Positions 1-6,356 are shown, counted from the stretch's first letter. The stretch: 15,962 nucleotides of DNA from Hyphomicrobiales bacterium (GCA_947374125.1 CANCAR010000041.1:1-15962), one strand, 5' to 3'. The notes: generated from the letters alone by a model not told the origin. Numbers and translations are program-made.

Positions 1-232
1 CCCGGAGCTTCGTCGGCTCCACGGCATACTGCCCCAATTGCTCGTCAATTCTGGCGCGCCAAACGAGGTCGCAACCATTGCCCGCCTGCAACGCCGGTTG
101 CATCCGCCGCGACCGACCGCCCCGCACCACACCCAAATGCCGCCCATGCTCGCGCGTCATCGCTTCTAAAATGACATCGCGCTCACCCAGACGCCGCACC
201 CCAATCACGATGCCCTCGTCCTGCCATTCCAT
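1..232 (-). CDS. recO: DNA repair protein RecO, N-terminal part (gene continues off the left edge)
   Basis: RecO helps load RecA on SSB-coated single-stranded DNA in the RecF pathway. Only the first 77 codons are present. The protein starts MEWQDEGIVIGVRRLGERD and continues through REHGRHLGVVRGGRSRRMQPALQAGN, which is the typical alphaproteobacterial RecO OB-fold N-terminus with its basic Gly/Arg-rich strand. The ATG at 230-232 is chosen because homologues start at this MEW(Q/R)DEG motif. era-recO is the usual order in this group. Here the two genes are separated by about 1.76 kb that includes the era-anchored insertion and repeats, so recO may need its own promoter or long read-through. No clear promoter or Shine-Dalgarno sequence was seen. 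The family call is secure; the remainder lies outside the window. Confidence 0.88.
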   Translation of the reverse strand, partial: MEWQDEGIVIGVRRLGERDVILEAMTREHGRHLGVVRGGRSRRMQPALQAGNGCDLVWRARIDEQLGQYAVEPTKLR

Positions 233-259
233 TGTGAATGCCCATAAACGTTCTGTTTT

Positions 260-280
260 CCTTCTCCCTGAGCGAGAAGG
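260..280. repeat. short palindromic repeat (CCTTCTC...GAGAAGG hairpin)
   Basis: Seven-bp perfect arms are separated by a 7-nt loop. Next comes a G-rich tail reading roughly GTGGCGCGGGACGCGACGG and then TTGAGGGGTGAGG. This resembles the dispersed CCTCTCCCTGAGGGAGAGG-type intergenic palindromes found in many alphaproteobacteria. Only one copy is clear in this window, so calling it a repeat rests on general knowledge. Confidence 0.4.
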
Positions 281-300
281 TGGCGCGGGACGCGACGGTT

Positions 301-366
301 GAGGGGTGAGGCGTGGTTTGCGAAGCAAATAAAAAGGTCCGGTGGACCTTTTTAAACAACGAACGC
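301..366. repeat. structured dispersed repeat, copy 1 (partial): twin hairpins
   Basis: Two abutting hairpins are seen. Hairpin 1 is GTTTGC (316-321), loop gaa, GCAAAT (325-330). Hairpin 2 is AAAAAGGTCC (331-340), loop ggt, GGACCTTTTT (344-353). The same pair recurs at 15231-15268 and 15795-15832 with the same spacing but changed stem bases that keep pairing. The flanks gaggggtgag and aacgaacgc also match. This copy lacks the downstream GCGAAGCAACCT arm, so it is degenerate or truncated. Confidence 0.65.
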
Positions 367-529
367 CCAAAGTGCAAACGAAGGGCGGGGCAATGTCAAC
401 GACCGGCCCGCCGCTTACGCTTTGGGAGCTCATCATTCGAACGGCGTCACTGGTGCTTTGCGTTGCCTACAACCAACCACCCTTCACCCATCTGCTCCGC
501 AGACACCCTCTCCTTCAAGGAGACGGACA

Positions 530-561
530 TCACTTCGGAAAGTCCAACCCCATCTCGCGAT
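530..561. repeat. 32-bp direct repeat, distal copy (att-like duplicate of the era 3' end)
   Basis: These 32 bp are identical to 1996-2027, the last 32 bp of era including its stop codon. The flanking bases differ on both sides (529 vs 1995; 562 vs 2028). The repeat begins exactly at the era stop codon on the complementary strand. The neighbouring regulator gene ends by sharing one stop-codon base with it. This is the arrangement expected of attL/attR flanking an element integrated at a gene 3' end. The distance between copies is 1466 bp. Confidence 0.8.
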
Positions 562-890
562 CACCCAAGCTGCAGAGCCTCCTGCCCGAGACGAGCGCGC
601 GGCGAAAACGACAGCATGACCTCTACCTCTTGATCAAGGTTACCAAGAATATCAATCATACGATCAAGCGTGAAGCGTCCGAGCTTCGCGTTGCGGATGC
701 GCGAAAACTCGGAGTGGCTGATACCCGTTAGCCGCTCGGCATCGCGGGTAGAGAGCTTGCGCTCGTCGAGCGTGCGGATGATTTTTGCCGCCATAAGGGC
801 GCGTGCCTGCTCAAGCCCTGCATTGGCACGGCCAAAGTCACGAAATACGTTGCCGGAGCCGCGCACCAGTTCAAATTTATCATCGCTCAT
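561..890 (-). CDS. XRE-family helix-turn-helix regulator, HigA/HTH_37-type antitoxin-like, without a visible toxin partner
   Basis: The predicted cytoplasmic DNA-binding protein has 109 residues. The N-terminus EKFE-like 'DKFELVRGSGNVFRDFG' and the helix-turn-helix around residues 35-85 (LSTRDAERLTGISHSEFSRIRN) match the XRE antitoxins normally encoded directly after a RelE/HigB-like toxin. No intact toxin gene is upstream. In its place, 62 nt upstream and on the same strand, lies the TIR-like gene. The ATG at 888-890 follows AAAGGAGGC, a strong ribosome-binding site about 11 nt upstream. The stop codon overlaps the 32-bp direct repeat by one base, so the C-terminus may have been set by the insertion junction. 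Base composition is clearly more GC-rich than the TIR gene, so the two may have different origins. It may autoregulate through the dyad at 913-937. It could instead be a plain orphan regulator. Confidence 0.82.
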   Translation of the reverse strand: MSDDKFELVRGSGNVFRDFGRANAGLEQARALMAAKIIRTLDERKLSTRDAERLTGISHSEFSRIRNAKLGRFTLDRMIDILGNLDQEVEVMLSFSPRARLGQEALQLG

Positions 891-918
891 GTTTCAATGC
901 CTCCTTTAATCGCTTCAT
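880..918 (-). pseudogene. possible C-terminal remnant of a RelE/HigB-like toxin
   Basis: Overlapping the antitoxin-like start in another frame is a 12-codon stretch, MKRLKEALKHER followed by TGA at 880-882. RelE/HigB toxins paired with this class of XRE antitoxin often end in an Arg/Lys-rich RLKEA..xHE-like helix, with the stop close to or overlapping the antitoxin ATG. The open frame continues upstream only into the end of the TIR gene. The match is very short and could be chance. It is inference only. Confidence 0.2.
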
Positions 919-937
919 AGGCCGTAAGCTTATGAAG
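913..937. promoter_or_regulatory. 7-bp dyad between the TIR gene and the regulator (candidate operator or hairpin)
   Basis: CTTCATA at 913-919 and TATGAAG at 931-937 are perfect inverted arms with an 11-bp spacer. They lie just upstream of the regulator's Shine-Dalgarno sequence and 16 nt after the TIR stop codon. Dyads of this size are typical XRE-repressor operators. It could also form a small mRNA hairpin. No direct evidence separates the two. Confidence 0.35.
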
Positions 938-952
938 TCGCAGATAGAGTTT

Positions 953-1780
953 TCATAAATGATTCATGTCGATTGAATAACCAGCGGCACGGAGCTCTTT
1001 TAGTAAGTTTGTTCGCCATGCACCTTTTGAATCAAATTCCTCGATTATGATTCCGCTCAAATCCGATGGAACCAAAACATCGTTGTCGCGAAGTGCACAA
1101 ACGCGATTTCGTCCTAATTTTCCGATAAAAAATCCCAATTCAAAATAAACATTTTGTCTTGCACGAACCTCATATTGGGATTCACCTTTTTTTCTTCCTT
1201 CGTCGTCTCCCGTCAATAAAACGATAGCAAAGCCAACTTCACCGTGTTCTTCAAATTTTTCAATAACCGTTTTGCTACCACTTGCTTGTAGCTCAAGAAT
1301 AATTGGCTTCAAGCTTTGTTTCTGTAACAAATTTTCGATTTCATGTCTCGGAGCTTTATCGTGGCCGTGGACAATAAAAATTTTATTTGAAATCAGTTCA
1401 CCATTATTTGAAATTTGTTTTTTTAATTTTTTTTCTTTGTATCGACTTATTTCAAGTTCGCGTTGTTCAATTGCACTATCCCAAATAGCTATTACAGCAT
1501 CTTTTGAATTAGCTATATCTTGTCTAATTTCATAAATACTCAATTCGTGAAAAGTATACGACCCGCTACTTAAGCTTTTTCCATCGGAATAATTTTTTTG
1601 TTCGGCATCGCGCCCAGCAAACACTCGATCAAAAACGGCCTGCAAATAAGTATTTAAACGAATAATATTCGGGTCACTCCATCTGGAGTTAACAGAGTTT
1701 GGATTAAACGATTTTATTCGACTGCTAGCCTCCTTCATATCTTCAAGGTCGCTTATTAAATCTTCAAACGATTTCATCAT
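953..1780 (-). CDS. TIR-like nucleotide-binding protein (PF10137 type), predicted NAD-degrading defence effector
   Basis: The protein has 275 residues. Residues 133-270 carry the hallmarks of the 'predicted nucleotide-binding protein containing TIR-like domain' family, also found as CBASS/Pycsar (Cap12-type) effectors: KIFIVHGHDK (133-142), SKTVIEKFEEH (169-179), FAIVLLTGDDEGR (184-196), RARQNVYFELGFFIGKLGR (206-224) and PSDLSGIII (238-246). Glu214 in the FELG motif is the likely catalytic residue by analogy with TIR NADases. Residues 1-125 form a charged, helical-looking N-terminal region of unknown function, perhaps a sensor or oligomerisation part. The gene is markedly AT-rich compared with every neighbour, which indicates horizontal acquisition. 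T7 (1418-1424) and T8 (1427-1434) tracts lie at the domain linker. The ATG at 1778-1780 follows AGAGAAT, a modest ribosome-binding site. A second ATG follows directly. No cyclase (CD-NTase) gene is adjacent, so a CBASS assignment is not supported. The family call is strong; defence function is inferred. Confidence 0.88.
   Translation of the reverse strand: MMKSFEDLISDLEDMKEASSRIKSFNPNSVNSRWSDPNIIRLNTYLQAVFDRVFAGRDAEQKNYSDGKSLSSGSYTFHELSIYEIRQDIANSKDAVIAIWDSAIEQRELEISRYKEKKLKKQISNNGELISNKIFIVHGHDKAPRHEIENLLQKQSLKPIILELQASGSKTVIEKFEEHGEVGFAIVLLTGDDEGRKKGESQYEVRARQNVYFELGFFIGKLGRNRVCALRDNDVLVPSDLSGIIIEEFDSKGAWRTNLLKELRAAGYSIDMNHL
1418..1434 (-). repeat. paired homopolymer tracts (A7 and A8 on the coding strand) in the TIR gene
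   Basis: Plus-strand T7 at 1418-1424 and T8 at 1427-1434 are separated by AA. They encode the Lys-rich linker EKKLKKQ between the N-terminal region and the TIR-like domain. Tracts of this length are prone to slippage, and a one-base change would remove the TIR domain from the product. Confidence 0.7.
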
Positions 1781-1995
1781 GACATTCTCTAATTAATTAG
1801 CAAATAAATTCATTACCAACTTTAAGTCATCTAAACTCGCGTTTGTATCTATAGTGCATATTCTTAAGCCGCCTGAATAATGCTCGTAAACTGTTGCAGC
1901 AGTTAGAATAGACGCGACTTAATTAAACGTTGTCATTGCGCGCCAATTAACCAAGTATGTCTCGGAAAATCAACCAACTATAGCGTCAAAATGGT
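1781..1995. other. AT-rich non-coding leader of the TIR gene between it and era
   Basis: No gene is supported here. Composition is AT-rich like the TIR gene and changes abruptly at the era stop codon, so this belongs to the insertion. It must contain the TIR promoter unless transcription reads through from era. On the minus strand TTACGA about 17 nt before TAAGAAT is a possible weak promoter, but the match is too poor to call. Confidence 0.5.
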
Positions 1996-2027
1996 TCACT
2001 TCGGAAAGTCCAACCCCATCTCGCGAT
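1996..2027. repeat. 32-bp direct repeat, proximal copy (3' end of era)
   Basis: This copy lies inside era and encodes its last nine residues (REMGLDFPK), part of the preceding Tyr codon, and the stop codon. It is identical to 530-561. Integration at this point leaves the era product intact, as is usual for elements that target conserved gene ends. Confidence 0.8.
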
Positions 2028-2934
2028 ACCGCGCCGGGTCATCCGACCAGTTCTCGCGCACTTTCACATGCAAAAACAAATGCACGGTTTTCTCAATCTC
2101 AAGGCCGATTTCTTTACGCGCCATTTCGCCAATCAGCTTAATCTGCTGGCCGCCTTTGCCGAGCACGATCATGCGTTGCGTTTCGCGTTCCACGAAAATC
2201 GTCTGCTCGATGCGTACCGAGCCGTCTTTGCGTTCCTGCCATTGGTCCGTTTCAACGGTCGAGCGATAGGGCAATTCGTCATGCAACCGCTCAAACAGCT
2301 TTTCGCGGGTAATCTCGGATGCCAACATCCGCAGGGGCGCATCCGACACCTGATCCTCGGGATAAAGCCAAGCCCCCATCGGCATCAGAGAGGCAAACCG
2401 CTCCAACACGCGCGGCACGCCGCTACCGGTCAAGGCCGATACCATGTAGGTTTCTTTAAAGTTAAACAGCGTGTTAACGTGCTCCGTTAACTTTAAAAGC
2501 GAAGCGCGCTCGACGAGATCGACCTTGTTCAAGATCAGATAAACCGGCTGAGACAGATTGGGTAAGCCCGCCATAATCGCCTCGGCTTCCTCATCCACCC
2601 CTTTGCGTGCATCGAGCACCAAGGCAATGGCATCGGCATCGCCCGCCCCGCCCCAAGCGGAGGTCACCATCGCGCGATCCAAGCGCCGCTTCGGTGTAAA
2701 AATACCGGGCGTATCGACGAAGATCACTTGGCTGTCGTCCTTAATCGCAATGCCGCGCACCTGTGTCCGCGTCGTTTGCACCTTGCGCGAGACAATCGAG
2801 ACCTTGGCCCCAACCAATTGATTGACCAAAGTGGACTTGCCCACATTCGGCGCGCCGATAAGCGCCACAAAGCCGCACCTTGTCACAGCGGTAGCGCCCT
2901 TCATCAATTCGGTATGGAAATCCTCGTCGCTCAT
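1996..2934 (-). CDS. era: GTPase Era
   Basis: Era is an essential GTPase that binds the 3' end of 16S rRNA during 30S subunit assembly, at the inner face of the membrane or in the cytoplasm. The 312-residue protein shows G1 GAPNVGKST (27-35), the TTRTQVRG switch region (54-61), G3 DTPG (74-77) and G4 NKVD (136-139). A C-terminal type-II KH domain contains GKGGQQIK (259-266). Length and C-terminus are normal. Its ATG overlaps the rnc stop codon by 4 bp (ATGA, 2931-2934), indicating translational coupling, and rnc-era is a classic pair. The 3' end is the target of the duplicated 32-bp sequence described separately. Confidence is very high. Confidence 0.97.
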   Translation of the reverse strand: MSDEDFHTELMKGATAVTRCGFVALIGAPNVGKSTLVNQLVGAKVSIVSRKVQTTRTQVRGIAIKDDSQVIFVDTPGIFTPKRRLDRAMVTSAWGGAGDADAIALVLDARKGVDEEAEAIMAGLPNLSQPVYLILNKVDLVERASLLKLTEHVNTLFNFKETYMVSALTGSGVPRVLERFASLMPMGAWLYPEDQVSDAPLRMLASEITREKLFERLHDELPYRSTVETDQWQERKDGSVRIEQTIFVERETQRMIVLGKGGQQIKLIGEMARKEIGLEIEKTVHLFLHVKVRENWSDDPARYREMGLDFPK

Positions 2935-3638
2935 GCCAACTCCTCAATGCCTTCGCGCCGTAAAAATTCGGCGGCGGCGGCGTGTTCTGCCGTCTTTTTT
3001 GACGTTCCTTCGCCCTCGGCAGGCTCAAAACCGGGTATCTCAGCCGCGATCACAAACACGGGCGCATGGTCGGGGCCGGTCCGCCGCACCTCGCGATAAA
3101 GCGGGATCACAAGCCCCTTCCCCATCGCCCATTCTTGCAACGCCGATTTCGCATCCCGCCGCGAGCGATGCCCCGCAGCTAAACGCGGCCCAAAACTACG
3201 CTCGATCAATGCCCGAGCCGCTTCAAGACCCGCATCGAGATAAACCGCCGCGATCAACGCCTCGCATACATCGCCCAGTAATGCGGTCTTTTTCCGCATT
3301 CCTGACTGTTTTTCGCCGGTGCCAAGCCGAATATAGGGCGAAACACCCCACGCCTCGGCCACCTCAGCGCAAGCTTCCTTCCGCACGAGATCAGCCAGCC
3401 GGCGGGAGAGTGCCCCCTCATCCTCATCCGGAAACGTCCGATAGAGGAGATCCGCAATCACAAGACCCAATACGCGGTCGCCCAAGAACTCCATGCGTTG
3501 ATAATGCGGTCCCGACGCAGGCGTTCCCGGTAGGGCGCTGATATGCGTCAACGCGCGTGTTAAAAGCTCACCATTGCCAAAAATATGACCGATCGAAGCT
3601 TCAAGATCGGAGCGCTCAAGCGCTGGGCGACGCGTCAT
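2931..3638 (-). CDS. rnc: ribonuclease III
   Basis: RNase III cleaves double-stranded RNA in rRNA precursors and structured mRNAs. The 235-residue protein has the signature QRMEFLGDRVL (48-58), the second acidic motif GDVCEALIAAVYLDAG (122-137) with the metal-binding Asp/Glu, and a C-terminal dsRNA-binding domain from about 161 to 233, ending in the expected KKTAEHAAAAEFL helix. The ATG at 3636-3638 gives a 5-nt gap after lepB. An in-frame TTG at 3645-3647 would instead create a TTGA overlap with the lepB stop codon, like the 4-bp overlaps at neighbouring junctions, so the start is uncertain by three codons. It lies between lepB and era in one transcription unit. Confidence 0.95.
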   Translation of the reverse strand: MTRRPALERSDLEASIGHIFGNGELLTRALTHISALPGTPASGPHYQRMEFLGDRVLGLVIADLLYRTFPDEDEGALSRRLADLVRKEACAEVAEAWGVSPYIRLGTGEKQSGMRKKTALLGDVCEALIAAVYLDAGLEAARALIERSFGPRLAAGHRSRRDAKSALQEWAMGKGLVIPLYREVRRTGPDHAPVFVIAAEIPGFEPAEGEGTSKKTAEHAAAAEFLRREGIEELA

Positions 3639-3643
3639 CAGGC

Positions 3644-4414
3644 TCAATGGATCCGGTTAAAGATGCGGCCCCACCGCACCGACCATGGCCATTCCCATAA
3701 TTTCCAGGACGAGCCATCAATGGAGAAGAAAATCACCTCGGCCCGTCCCACCAGATTTTCGTAAGGAACCATGCCAACGCCATAGGGTACTTCAAACCGG
3801 GAATCGCTCGAATTATCGCGGTTGTCGCCCATAAAGAAGAAATTACCCGGCGGCACAACGAAATCGGGCGTATTGCGTCCCATCACATTGAAATAATTCT
3901 TTTTATCCTGAGCCAGATGAACCTTACCACCCGGCAGTTCCTCGTTAAAATACAAGAACTCCTCGGACATACCCGCGCCCGCATCACCCTTCTCAGTGCC
4001 CATTGGCCCTTTTTTGACAGGCGTGCCGTTGATGTAAAGGAGATTATCCTTCATCTGCACATGGTCGCCGGGTAGACCGATGAGCCGCTTAATATAATCG
4101 GTCGATTGGTCGCCCGGCCATTTAAATACAATCACATCGCCGCGCTTTGGCTCTGTTCCCAGAATACGACCGGAGAACAGCGCGGGGCTGCCGGGGATCG
4201 AATGTTTCGAAAATCCGTAGGAATATTTCGAAACAAACAAATAATCGCCAATCAGCAGCGTCGGCACCATTGAGCTTGATGGGATGTTGAAGGGCTGAAA
4301 CAAAAACGTCCGGATCACAACGGCGATCAATAACGCCTGAACAATCACCTTGATGGTCTCAATCAGACCGCCATCCTCTCGCTTGGTTTTTTGCGAGCCT
4401 TGGGTATCGCTCAT
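3644..4414 (-). CDS. lepB: signal peptidase I
   Basis: Signal peptidase I is a membrane-bound serine protease that removes signal peptides from exported proteins, including porins such as those encoded further right. The 256-residue protein has one N-terminal membrane segment (about 18-38). The Ser box IPSSSMVPT carries nucleophile Ser48, the Lys box DYIKRLIGLPGD carries general base Lys109, and the box-E motif GDNRDNSSDSR lies at 196-206. The ATG at 4412-4414 is preferred because AAAGGA lies about 10 nt upstream. An in-frame ATG 13 codons earlier (4453) has no such site and adds residues unlike the family. It begins about 100 nt after acpS, so a separate promoter is possible. Confidence 0.95.
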   Translation of the reverse strand: MSDTQGSQKTKREDGGLIETIKVIVQALLIAVVIRTFLFQPFNIPSSSMVPTLLIGDYLFVSKYSYGFSKHSIPGSPALFSGRILGTEPKRGDVIVFKWPGDQSTDYIKRLIGLPGDHVQMKDNLLYINGTPVKKGPMGTEKGDAGAGMSEEFLYFNEELPGGKVHLAQDKKNYFNVMGRNTPDFVVPPGNFFFMGDNRDNSSDSRFEVPYGVGMVPYENLVGRAEVIFFSIDGSSWKLWEWPWSVRWGRIFNRIH

Positions 4415-4517
4415 CGTTTCAGGTCCTTTACAATCATATAAAAACAGCCTCAAACTTCTCTATAGGCATTGGCTCAGGGCTAAGCAATGCAAACGCCCAC
4501 TCCCCGACGTCCTGTCC

Positions 4518-4919
4518 CTAGTCAAGCGGTATGGCCTCAATAACCACCACCGCCATCGCCATGGGATGATCATCCGTCAGCGTCAGATGAATATGGACTT
4601 TATGCCCCTTAGGCGTCATCGCATTCAGCCGCTCCAACGCACCGCCTTCGAGCTTAAGCGTTGGCGCGCCTGAGCGCAGATTAACAACGCCCATATCCTT
4701 CATGAATACGCCACGGCTAAAGCCGGTTCCCAGCGCCTTGGCGCAGGCCTCTTTAGCCGCAAAGCGCTTGGCATAGGTCGCGGCCGCATGTGCACGACTT
4801 TCAGCCTTGCGCCGCTCCTCATCCGTGAACACACGGTGTGTAAACCGCTCGCCAAATCGCGCGAGCGTCTGCTCGATTCGCGTAATATCGCACAAATCGG
4901 AGCCAAGCCCGAGGATCAC
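4518..4919 (-). CDS. acpS: holo-[acyl-carrier-protein] synthase
   Basis: AcpS transfers 4'-phosphopantetheine from CoA to a serine of acyl carrier protein, activating fatty-acid synthesis. The 133-residue protein has the family N-terminus GLGSDLCDITRIE with Mg-binding Asp8, and FAAKEACAKALGTG with Glu57 and Lys56, as in the AcpS family. The start is a GTG (4917-4919) that overlaps the pdxJ stop codon by 4 bp (GTGA), a coupled junction that fixes the start. pdxJ-acpS adjacency is widespread in proteobacteria. Confidence 0.95.
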   Translation of the reverse strand: MILGLGSDLCDITRIEQTLARFGERFTHRVFTDEERRKAESRAHAAATYAKRFAAKEACAKALGTGFSRGVFMKDMGVVNLRSGAPTLKLEGGALERLNAMTPKGHKVHIHLTLTDDHPMAMAVVVIEAIPLD

Positions 4920-5683
4920 GGACGCGCCCTAGCCTTCGCACGGCCACGATCCATCGCTTCCCTCATCTGCTGGATAGCCAAGGGAAGACCGATGAAGATC
5001 GCCTCACCCACAATGAAATGACCAATATTAAGCTCGCGAACCTCCGGCAAGGCGGCAACCACTTCAGCGGAATAAAAATCAAGTCCATGGCCTGCATGGA
5101 CCTCAAGCCCAAGCTTTCCCGCCAGCTCGGCGCCCGAATCTAGGCGGGCAAAATCATGCGCCGCCTTGGCCTTGTCCCCGTGCGCTAGCGCCTCGCACCA
5201 AGCCCCGGTGTGGAGCTCAATAACAGGGGCTCCGAGTTTTTTTGCCATCTCAATCGGCTCAGGGTCAGCTTCGATAAACAGCGAGACGCGAATACCCGCT
5301 TGCGTCAATTCCGCGATATAAGGGGCCAAAAGGTTATGTTGGCCCACGACATCGAGCCCACCTTCGGTCGTCCGCTCCTCACGCTTTTCGGGCACAAGGC
5401 AAACGGCGTGGGGCTTCACCCTGAGCGCGATCTTCTTCATCTCCTCCGTCGCCGCCATTTCAAAATTGAGAGGCTTGGCGATTTCAAGGCTTAGCCGCGC
5501 CATGTCCTCGTCACGAATATGGCGGCGATCTTCGCGCAGATGTGCGGTGATGCCATCCACGCCCGCTTCAATCGCCATCAAAGCCGCGCGAACGGGATCA
5601 GGCGCATTTCCACCGCGAGCGTTTCGGATTGTCGCCACATGGTCGATGTTTAAACCGAGCCTAAGAGGGAGAATGTTGGTCAT
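4916..5683 (-). CDS. pdxJ: pyridoxine 5'-phosphate synthase
   Basis: PdxJ condenses 1-deoxy-D-xylulose 5-phosphate with 3-amino-2-oxopropyl phosphate to make pyridoxine 5'-phosphate, the last ring-forming step of vitamin B6 synthesis. The 255-residue TIM-barrel protein begins LRLGLNIDHVATIRNARGG, and carries AHLREDRRHI, ELHTGAWCEA and GHGLDFYSAEVV...LNIGHFIVGEAIF, all family-defining stretches. Length is about normal. The ATG at 5681-5683 lies 7 nt after the pyrE stop codon, consistent with one operon. Confidence 0.96.
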   Translation of the reverse strand: MTNILPLRLGLNIDHVATIRNARGGNAPDPVRAALMAIEAGVDGITAHLREDRRHIRDEDMARLSLEIAKPLNFEMAATEEMKKIALRVKPHAVCLVPEKREERTTEGGLDVVGQHNLLAPYIAELTQAGIRVSLFIEADPEPIEMAKKLGAPVIELHTGAWCEALAHGDKAKAAHDFARLDSGAELAGKLGLEVHAGHGLDFYSAEVVAALPEVRELNIGHFIVGEAIFIGLPLAIQQMREAMDRGRAKARARP

Positions 5684-5690
5684 CGTTGTT

Positions 5691-6275
5691 TTACGCCTTT
5701 AAAGCACGACTGCCCGGCTTAATTGGCGGAATAGCGGCCAATTCGGGCGGAAGTTGGTCGGCAGGATACGTCGGAATATCAAGCGTCGCGAGCGCGATAT
5801 AGGGAATACCAAGCTCAGCCTTGCCGCCTGAACGATCAATCAAGCAGGCTTCGCCGACAAGATTATTCGTCAAACCGGAAATCGATTCAATACATTCACG
5901 CGAGGACAGCCCCGTGGTGATGATATCTTCAACAATCAAAACGCGTGCCTCGTCTGGAATGGTAAATCCGCGCCGCAACTGAAACCGGCCCTCTTCGCGC
6001 TCGACAAAAACCGCCTTTGCTCCCAAATGCCGCGCTGTTTCATAGCCCGGTACAATGCCACCAACGGCGGGGGACACCACAACGTCGATCTTGCCAAACT
6101 GAGCTGTGATTTTTTGAGCCAACGCTCGGCAGAGTTTTTCCGTGCGGGCCGGGTCTTGGAAAATAAACATTTTCTGCAAAAAAACCGGGCTTCTAAGCCC
6201 AGAAGACAGAATAAAATGCCCCTCCAGCAAAGCGCCAGCATCACGGAATTCGGCAAGAACGTCGTCAGAATTCAT
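5691..6275 (-). CDS. pyrE: orotate phosphoribosyltransferase
   Basis: PyrE joins orotate to PRPP to make orotidine 5'-monophosphate in pyrimidine synthesis. The 194-residue protein contains ALLEGHFILSSGLRSP, the VVSPAVGGIVPGYE loop and the PRPP-binding motif VLIVEDIITTG (112-122). The ATG at 6273-6275 is chosen over an upstream in-frame ATG (6290) because GGGAG sits about 8 nt before it and homologues start with MN.DDVL.EF. It sits between rsh and pdxJ with short gaps. An 80-nt spacer separates it from rsh. Confidence 0.95.
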   Translation of the reverse strand: MNSDDVLAEFRDAGALLEGHFILSSGLRSPVFLQKMFIFQDPARTEKLCRALAQKITAQFGKIDVVVSPAVGGIVPGYETARHLGAKAVFVEREEGRFQLRRGFTIPDEARVLIVEDIITTGLSSRECIESISGLTNNLVGEACLIDRSGGKAELGIPYIALATLDIPTYPADQLPPELAAIPPIKPGSRALKA

Positions 6276-6356
6276 CAAAAATACTCCCATTGAACCGGAG
6301 CTTTACCACGAAGCACACAAAACGCGACACCAACCAAACCGATTTTAACCGCAAAA

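Larger units (their letters stand above)
233..529. other. repeat-rich intergenic region between recO and the era-anchored insertion
   Basis: No credible gene is seen here. The stretch holds a short hairpin (arms CCTTCTC 260-266 and GAGAAGG 274-280), a structured repeat copy (301-366) and a small palindrome, CTCCTTcAAGGAG, at 510-522. Short open frames across it have low-complexity, Arg/Pro/Ser-rich translations and run through the palindromes, so they are not called. This is probably the original era-recO spacer, enlarged by dispersed repeats. Confidence 0.6.

Noticed and set aside
342..731. Plus-strand open frame of 129 codons
   Set aside because: It runs through a hairpin repeat, the 32-bp direct repeat and antisense to the XRE gene, with no family motif.
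561..890. Complete HigBA toxin-antitoxin module
   Set aside because: No intact toxin frame exists upstream or downstream. At most a 12-codon remnant is visible.
953..1780. Complete CBASS or Thoeris system
   Set aside because: Only the TIR-like effector is present. No cyclase, ubiquitin-like accessory, second TIR or SLOG-containing gene is adjacent within the window.
4415..4517. Small RNA or gene between acpS and lepB
   Set aside because: The spacer is short, with no strong hairpin plus T-run and no convincing frame. It is more likely a leader or promoter for lepB.
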